From JALHUB01 sp963719465 (GTDB lineage Bacteria > Chloroflexota > Dehalococcoidia > DSTF01 > JALHUB01), in NCBI GenBank assembly GCA_963719465.1, contig OY970386.1:434001-498000 (forward strand): a stretch of 64,000 nt of DNA, written 5' to 3'. The notes beneath the pieces are model-generated. The model saw nothing but the letters and a program-made list of their open reading frames with translations, was not told where the DNA came from and ran no database searches. How positions within the stretch are numbered: the first letter of the stretch is position 1; every line of letters starts with the position of its first letter. Below, in pieces: positions 61,140-64,000 of this stretch. The position numbers were made by a program, and so were the translations under genes.

Positions 61140-61552
61140 TACTGAACTCCTTCGAAGAACGCACCAATGAGATCGGCCAGCGTATCGCGCACCTGACGGA
61201 AACTGGTCAGTCTGGCTGCCTCGTCTCCCGCGGCCGCCGAAGGGTCGGGCAGGCTCCAGTGGAGATAGCGAGGAGCGCCCGGAAAAACAGGGCATGCCTC
61301 TCGCGCTTCGTCGCAAAGCGTTATCACGATGTCCGGACTTCCTAGTATTTCGCTAACGTCTTTGGCCCGCTGACGCCTGATGTCGATGCCGATCTCCCGC
61401 ATCGACGCCACCGCCAGCGGATGCACCTCGGTCGGCTCCGTGCCGGCGCTTTCGACGACATAGCGATCACCAGCTACATGGCGAAGAAGAGCCTCCGCCA
61501 TCTGGCTGCGGGAGGCATTGTGCACGCACAAAAACAATACTCGCGCTGGCAT
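61139..61552 (-). CDS. Low-molecular-weight phosphatase / arsenate reductase-like protein
   Basis: 137 residues. The P-loop CVHNASRSQMAE (C-x5-R-S at 9-16) and the acid loop SLPDPSAAAGD near the C-terminus are both present. The middle reads VITLCDEAREACPVFPGAPR, with two further cysteines of the kind used by thioredoxin-linked ArsC. Members of this fold are either tyrosine phosphatases or arsenate reductases. Its place between pstB and phoU, where arsenate enters through phosphate transporters, favours arsenate reduction, but the enzyme class is not fixed by sequence alone. It shares TAATG with phoU and begins 12 bases after the stop of pstB. Confidence 0.82.
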   Translation of the reverse strand: MPARVLFLCVHNASRSQMAEALLRHVAGDRYVVESAGTEPTEVHPLAVASMREIGIDIRRQRAKDVSEILGSPDIVITLCDEAREACPVFPGAPRYLHWSLPDPSAAAGDEAARLTSFRQVRDTLADLIGAFFEGVQ

Positions 61553-61563
61553 TCTGCCATCTC

Positions 61564-62439
61564 CTAGCCGAAGCGCCCGGTTATGTAGTCCTCGGTGCGC
61601 TTGTCCCTTGGATTCGTAAAGACCTCGCTCGTCGCCTCGAACTCGATCATCTCGCCTGCGCGGTCCTGCGCCATCATCATCACCGCCGTGCAGTCGGCAA
61701 CGCGCGCCGCCTGCTGCATGTTATGTGTGACGATGACTATGGCATAGCTGCGCGAAAGCTCTCGCATCAGGTCTTCGATCTTCAGCGTCGCCACCGGGTC
61801 GAGCGCGCTGCAAGGCTCGTCCATCAGTATGACCTCCGGCTCGATGGCCAGCGCGCGGGCGATGCAGAGCCGTTGCTGCTGCCCGCCCGACAGCTCGGTC
61901 GCCGGTCGGTTCAGCTTGTCCTTCACCTCGTCCCAGAGCGCGGCGCGTCGCAACCCCTGCTCGACGATATCCTCCAGATGCGACCGTCGCGAGAACAGGC
62001 TGTTGAGTCGCAAGCCGGCGGCGACGTTGTCGAAGACTGACATCGTCGGGAACGGGTTCGGCTTCTGGAATACCATGCCGACGCGTCGTCGCACGAGGAC
62101 GGGGTCGGCGCCCGGCGCGTATATGTCATCGGAGCGCAGGAAGACCTGGCCGGTGACTCGCGCCTTGGGCGCCACCTCGTGCATGCGGTTGAGGCAGCGA
62201 ATGAGCGTCGACTTGCCGCAGCCCGATGGCCCGATGACCGCCGTCACGCGTTTCGGCCCGATCAGCAGGTTTACGCCCCGAATCGCCTGAAACGAGCCGT
62301 ACCAGGCGCTGAGATCGCGCACTACCATGCCCTCTTCCCACGCCTCCGCCTCGGAGACAGGACAGGCGTCGCCTTCAATCTCCGGCTGCCGGTCCGCTCT
62401 CGCTTCGAATGGCCTCAGCTGAAAATCGGTCATCGTCAT
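61564..62439 (-). CDS. pstB: Phosphate ABC transporter ATPase PstB
   Basis: 291 residues from ATG 62439, with GAGGAGAGG upstream. Walker A GPSGCGKST, Q-loop MVFQKPNPFP, signature LSGGQQQRLCIARALA, Walker B VILMDEPCSALDPVA and the H-loop VTHNMQQAARVAD are all complete. The QKPNPFP and the long N-terminal extension of about 40 residues (DFQLRPFEARADRQ...) before the ABC domain fit PstB. It hydrolyses ATP to drive phosphate import through PstA and PstC. One base separates its start from the stop of pstA. Confidence 0.95.
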   Translation of the reverse strand: MTMTDFQLRPFEARADRQPEIEGDACPVSEAEAWEEGMVVRDLSAWYGSFQAIRGVNLLIGPKRVTAVIGPSGCGKSTLIRCLNRMHEVAPKARVTGQVFLRSDDIYAPGADPVLVRRRVGMVFQKPNPFPTMSVFDNVAAGLRLNSLFSRRSHLEDIVEQGLRRAALWDEVKDKLNRPATELSGGQQQRLCIARALAIEPEVILMDEPCSALDPVATLKIEDLMRELSRSYAIVIVTHNMQQAARVADCTAVMMMAQDRAGEMIEFEATSEVFTNPRDKRTEDYITGRFG

Positions 62440-62440
62440 T

Positions 62441-63283
62441 TCATCCTCTCCTCGATAGCAGCAGGCGCGACACCAGGCTGATGCAGAATACAATCGTCAC
62501 CAGCACGAAGGCCGCCGCCCACGCCTCCTCGTGCTGGTTATTATACGGTCCCGTGCCGTACTGGTAGATGCGCAGCGGCAAAGCGTCGACCGGCTTGCCC
62601 GTGACGCTCAATGACCAGAACTGGTTGCCAAGCGCAGTGAACAGCAGCGGCGCCGTTTCGCCCGCCGCGCGCGCCACCGCGAGCAGCCCGCCGGTGATGA
62701 GCCCGCGTCGCGCCGCCGGGATGACGATGCTCAGTATCGTCCGCCAGCGCGCCACGCCCAGCGCCAGCGCCGCCTCTCGCTGCGACTGCGGCACCAGCTT
62801 CAGCATCTCCTCGCTGGAGCGCGCCATGATCGGCAGCATGATGATCGCCAGCGCCACCGCCGCCGCCAGCGCTGAGAAGTGTCCCATCTTCAGCACCAGC
62901 CAGGAGTAGACGACGATGCCGACGACTATCGACGGCACGCCCGTCAGCACGTCGGCGGTGAAACGAATCAACGCCGCCAGCCGCGGTCCCGCCATCTCCG
63001 CCACGAACACGCCGGCGCCGATCCCGAACGGAATGCCGATCAGCGCCGCGAGGCCGACCGTCAGCAGCGAGCCGGCAATCGCGTTCGACACCCCGCCGCC
63101 GCTTTCACCTGGCGGCTTCGGAAGCTTGGTGAAGAAGTCGAAGTTGATGTAGCTGATGCCCTTCACCAGCACGTAACCTAGGATGAGCGCCAACAGCGCT
63201 ATCGCCAGAAAGGCCGACGCCGCGCATAGACCGAGCATCAGCGTATTTGTCCAGCGCCGGCGGGCGTGGGTTATCGCGCTCAT
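62441..63283 (-). CDS. pstA: Phosphate ABC transporter permease PstA
   Basis: 280 residues from ATG 63283, which overlaps the pstC stop by ATGA. Six membrane helices and the EAA-type loop (SQREAALALGVARWRTILSI) are present, with the N-terminal TM and DFFTKLPKPPGESGGGVSNA before the core, as in PstA. Makes the membrane channel with PstC. Longer open frames starting far upstream are shadows of pstC. Confidence 0.94.
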   Translation of the reverse strand: MSAITHARRRWTNTLMLGLCAASAFLAIALLALILGYVLVKGISYINFDFFTKLPKPPGESGGGVSNAIAGSLLTVGLAALIGIPFGIGAGVFVAEMAGPRLAALIRFTADVLTGVPSIVVGIVVYSWLVLKMGHFSALAAAVALAIIMLPIMARSSEEMLKLVPQSQREAALALGVARWRTILSIVIPAARRGLITGGLLAVARAAGETAPLLFTALGNQFWSLSVTGKPVDALPLRIYQYGTGPYNNQHEEAWAAAFVLVTIVFCISLVSRLLLSRRG

Positions 63284-64000
63284 TCGCGTATCGCCTCCGG
63301 AGACCGCGCTATTCGCCATACAAGCAGCCGCGCCGCCACGTTCACGAGCAGCGTGATCCCGAGCAGTATCAGCCCCAGCTCCATCAACGCCGACCTGTAC
63401 AGGTTGAAGCTCGCCTCGCTGAACTCGCTGGCGATCTGGCTGGCGGCCGTCGCCCCCGGGGCGAACAGCGACGTGTTGATGTCGTACGTCTTGCCGATGA
63501 CCATCGTCACCGCCATCGTCTCGCCCAGCGCGCGCCCTAGGCCTAGCAGCACCGCGCCGATGAGCCCCGACCGGCAGTACTGGAGGACCGCCCGGCTGAT
63601 CATCTCCCATCGCGTTGCGCCCAGCGCCAGCATCGCCTCCCTCTGCGACGACGGCACCGCGAGAAGCGAATCGCGCGCAATCGCGGTGATGATCGGCAGA
63701 ATCATGATGGCGAGAATGACGCCCGCCGCCAGCATGCCGACCCCGAAGGGCGGTCCGCTGAACAGCGGCAGGAAGCTCAGATGGCCGCCGAGGAACTTCT
63801 CGACGGGGTTGCGAATCCAGGGCACGAGCACGTAGATGCCCCACAGCCCGAAGACCACGCTCGGTATCGCCGCCAGGCTCTCGACGAGGAACGACGCCGG
63901 ATGTCGCAGCCAGGTCGGCGCCATCTCCGACAGGTAGATCGCCGCGCCCAGGCTGATGGGAACGGCGAGTACGACGGCGATGACCGAGCTGGCAAGCGTT
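63280..64000 (-). CDS. pstC: Phosphate ABC transporter permease PstC, partial (runs off the window)
   Basis: 240 residues seen, reading frame open to the window edge (TLASSVIAVVLAVPISLGAAIYLSE at the edge). The EAA-type loop SSQREAMLALGATRWEMISR, FGLWGIYVLVPWIRNP and LGRALGETMAVTMVIGK match PstC. It pairs with PstA; the substrate-binding protein PstS would be expected beyond the right edge, upstream of pstC. Confidence 0.93.
   Translation of the reverse strand, partial: TLASSVIAVVLAVPISLGAAIYLSEMAPTWLRHPASFLVESLAAIPSVVFGLWGIYVLVPWIRNPVEKFLGGHLSFLPLFSGPPFGVGMLAAGVILAIMILPIITAIARDSLLAVPSSQREAMLALGATRWEMISRAVLQYCRSGLIGAVLLGLGRALGETMAVTMVIGKTYDINTSLFAPGATAASQIASEFSEASFNLYRSALMELGLILLGITLLVNVAARLLVWRIARSPEAIRE

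Noticed and set aside
62441..63844. 467-residue frame covering pstA and more
   Set aside because: The first 187 residues are pstC read in another frame; the ATG at 63283 with the ATGA overlap is the true start of pstA.

Overview
The window is GC-rich and looks like a chromosomal segment of an uncultured Chloroflexota-type bacterium. The basis is the set of exported proteins with long TPT/TWTPT/TDTP linkers, VWA plus SdrD_B-like and dockerin-type modules, lipoproteins, and no recognisable outer-membrane genes. This taxonomic reading is inference; there is no rRNA or other marker gene in the window. I saw no tRNA, rRNA or CRISPR array.

Layout. 1-13.9 kb (mostly minus strand) is an exported-protein and accessory region. 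It holds a giant RHS/YD-repeat protein with an embedded dockerin pair, broken by three frameshifts, followed by a small membrane protein. Next come a Ca-loop-containing exported protein with a TDTP-repeat tail, a lipoprotein, the remnant of a membrane-anchored surface protein, a lysozyme-like protein with an octapeptide-repeat tail (frameshifted), and a B12-binding radical SAM enzyme. 14.5-21.6 kb holds a TPR membrane protein (+), a type IIG-like restriction-methylation protein (-) with a small downstream gene, and a complete IS481-family element with perfect 21-bp inverted repeats and a 16-bp direct duplication. 21.7-34.4 kb (+) holds a secreted DUF362 protein, a small protein behind a near-consensus promoter, and the most interesting locus: a four-gene operon. 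It encodes a VWA/TM/FHA-like protein, a tubulin/FtsZ-superfamily (Tubulin_2-like) protein, a large membrane protein whose N-terminus looks like a degenerate copy of the tubulin fold, and an exported single-TM protein.

34.4-42.2 kb is a scrapyard and stress region. It contains a CHAT-domain pseudogene cut off by an IS3-family element with a classical A6C frameshift heptamer, an MgtA-like P-type ATPase, small genes, a mosaic of three gene fragments, and a cyclase/TPR gene that has lost its central ATPase. 42.3-45.1 kb is a MarR-MMPL efflux operon with a palindromic operator. 45.4-59.5 kb is a second exported-protein cluster. It contains a roughly 1980-residue TWTPT/NHL-propeller protein broken by one frameshift, a VWA/SdrD_B/TPT wall-anchor-like protein, a lipoprotein, an Ig-fold membrane protein, and two tandem paralogues of the Ca-loop exported family (a third is at 6.7-8.4 kb). 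60.4-64 kb is the phosphate-uptake operon pstC-pstA-pstB-(LMW phosphatase/ArsC-like)-phoU, running off the right edge.

Two themes run through the window. First, single-base indels are concentrated in repeat-rich exported or accessory genes, while about 25 kb of cytoplasmic and membrane genes are intact. Second, an approximately 85-bp dispersed repeat occurs in at least six places between genes. Neither is explained by the gene annotation.
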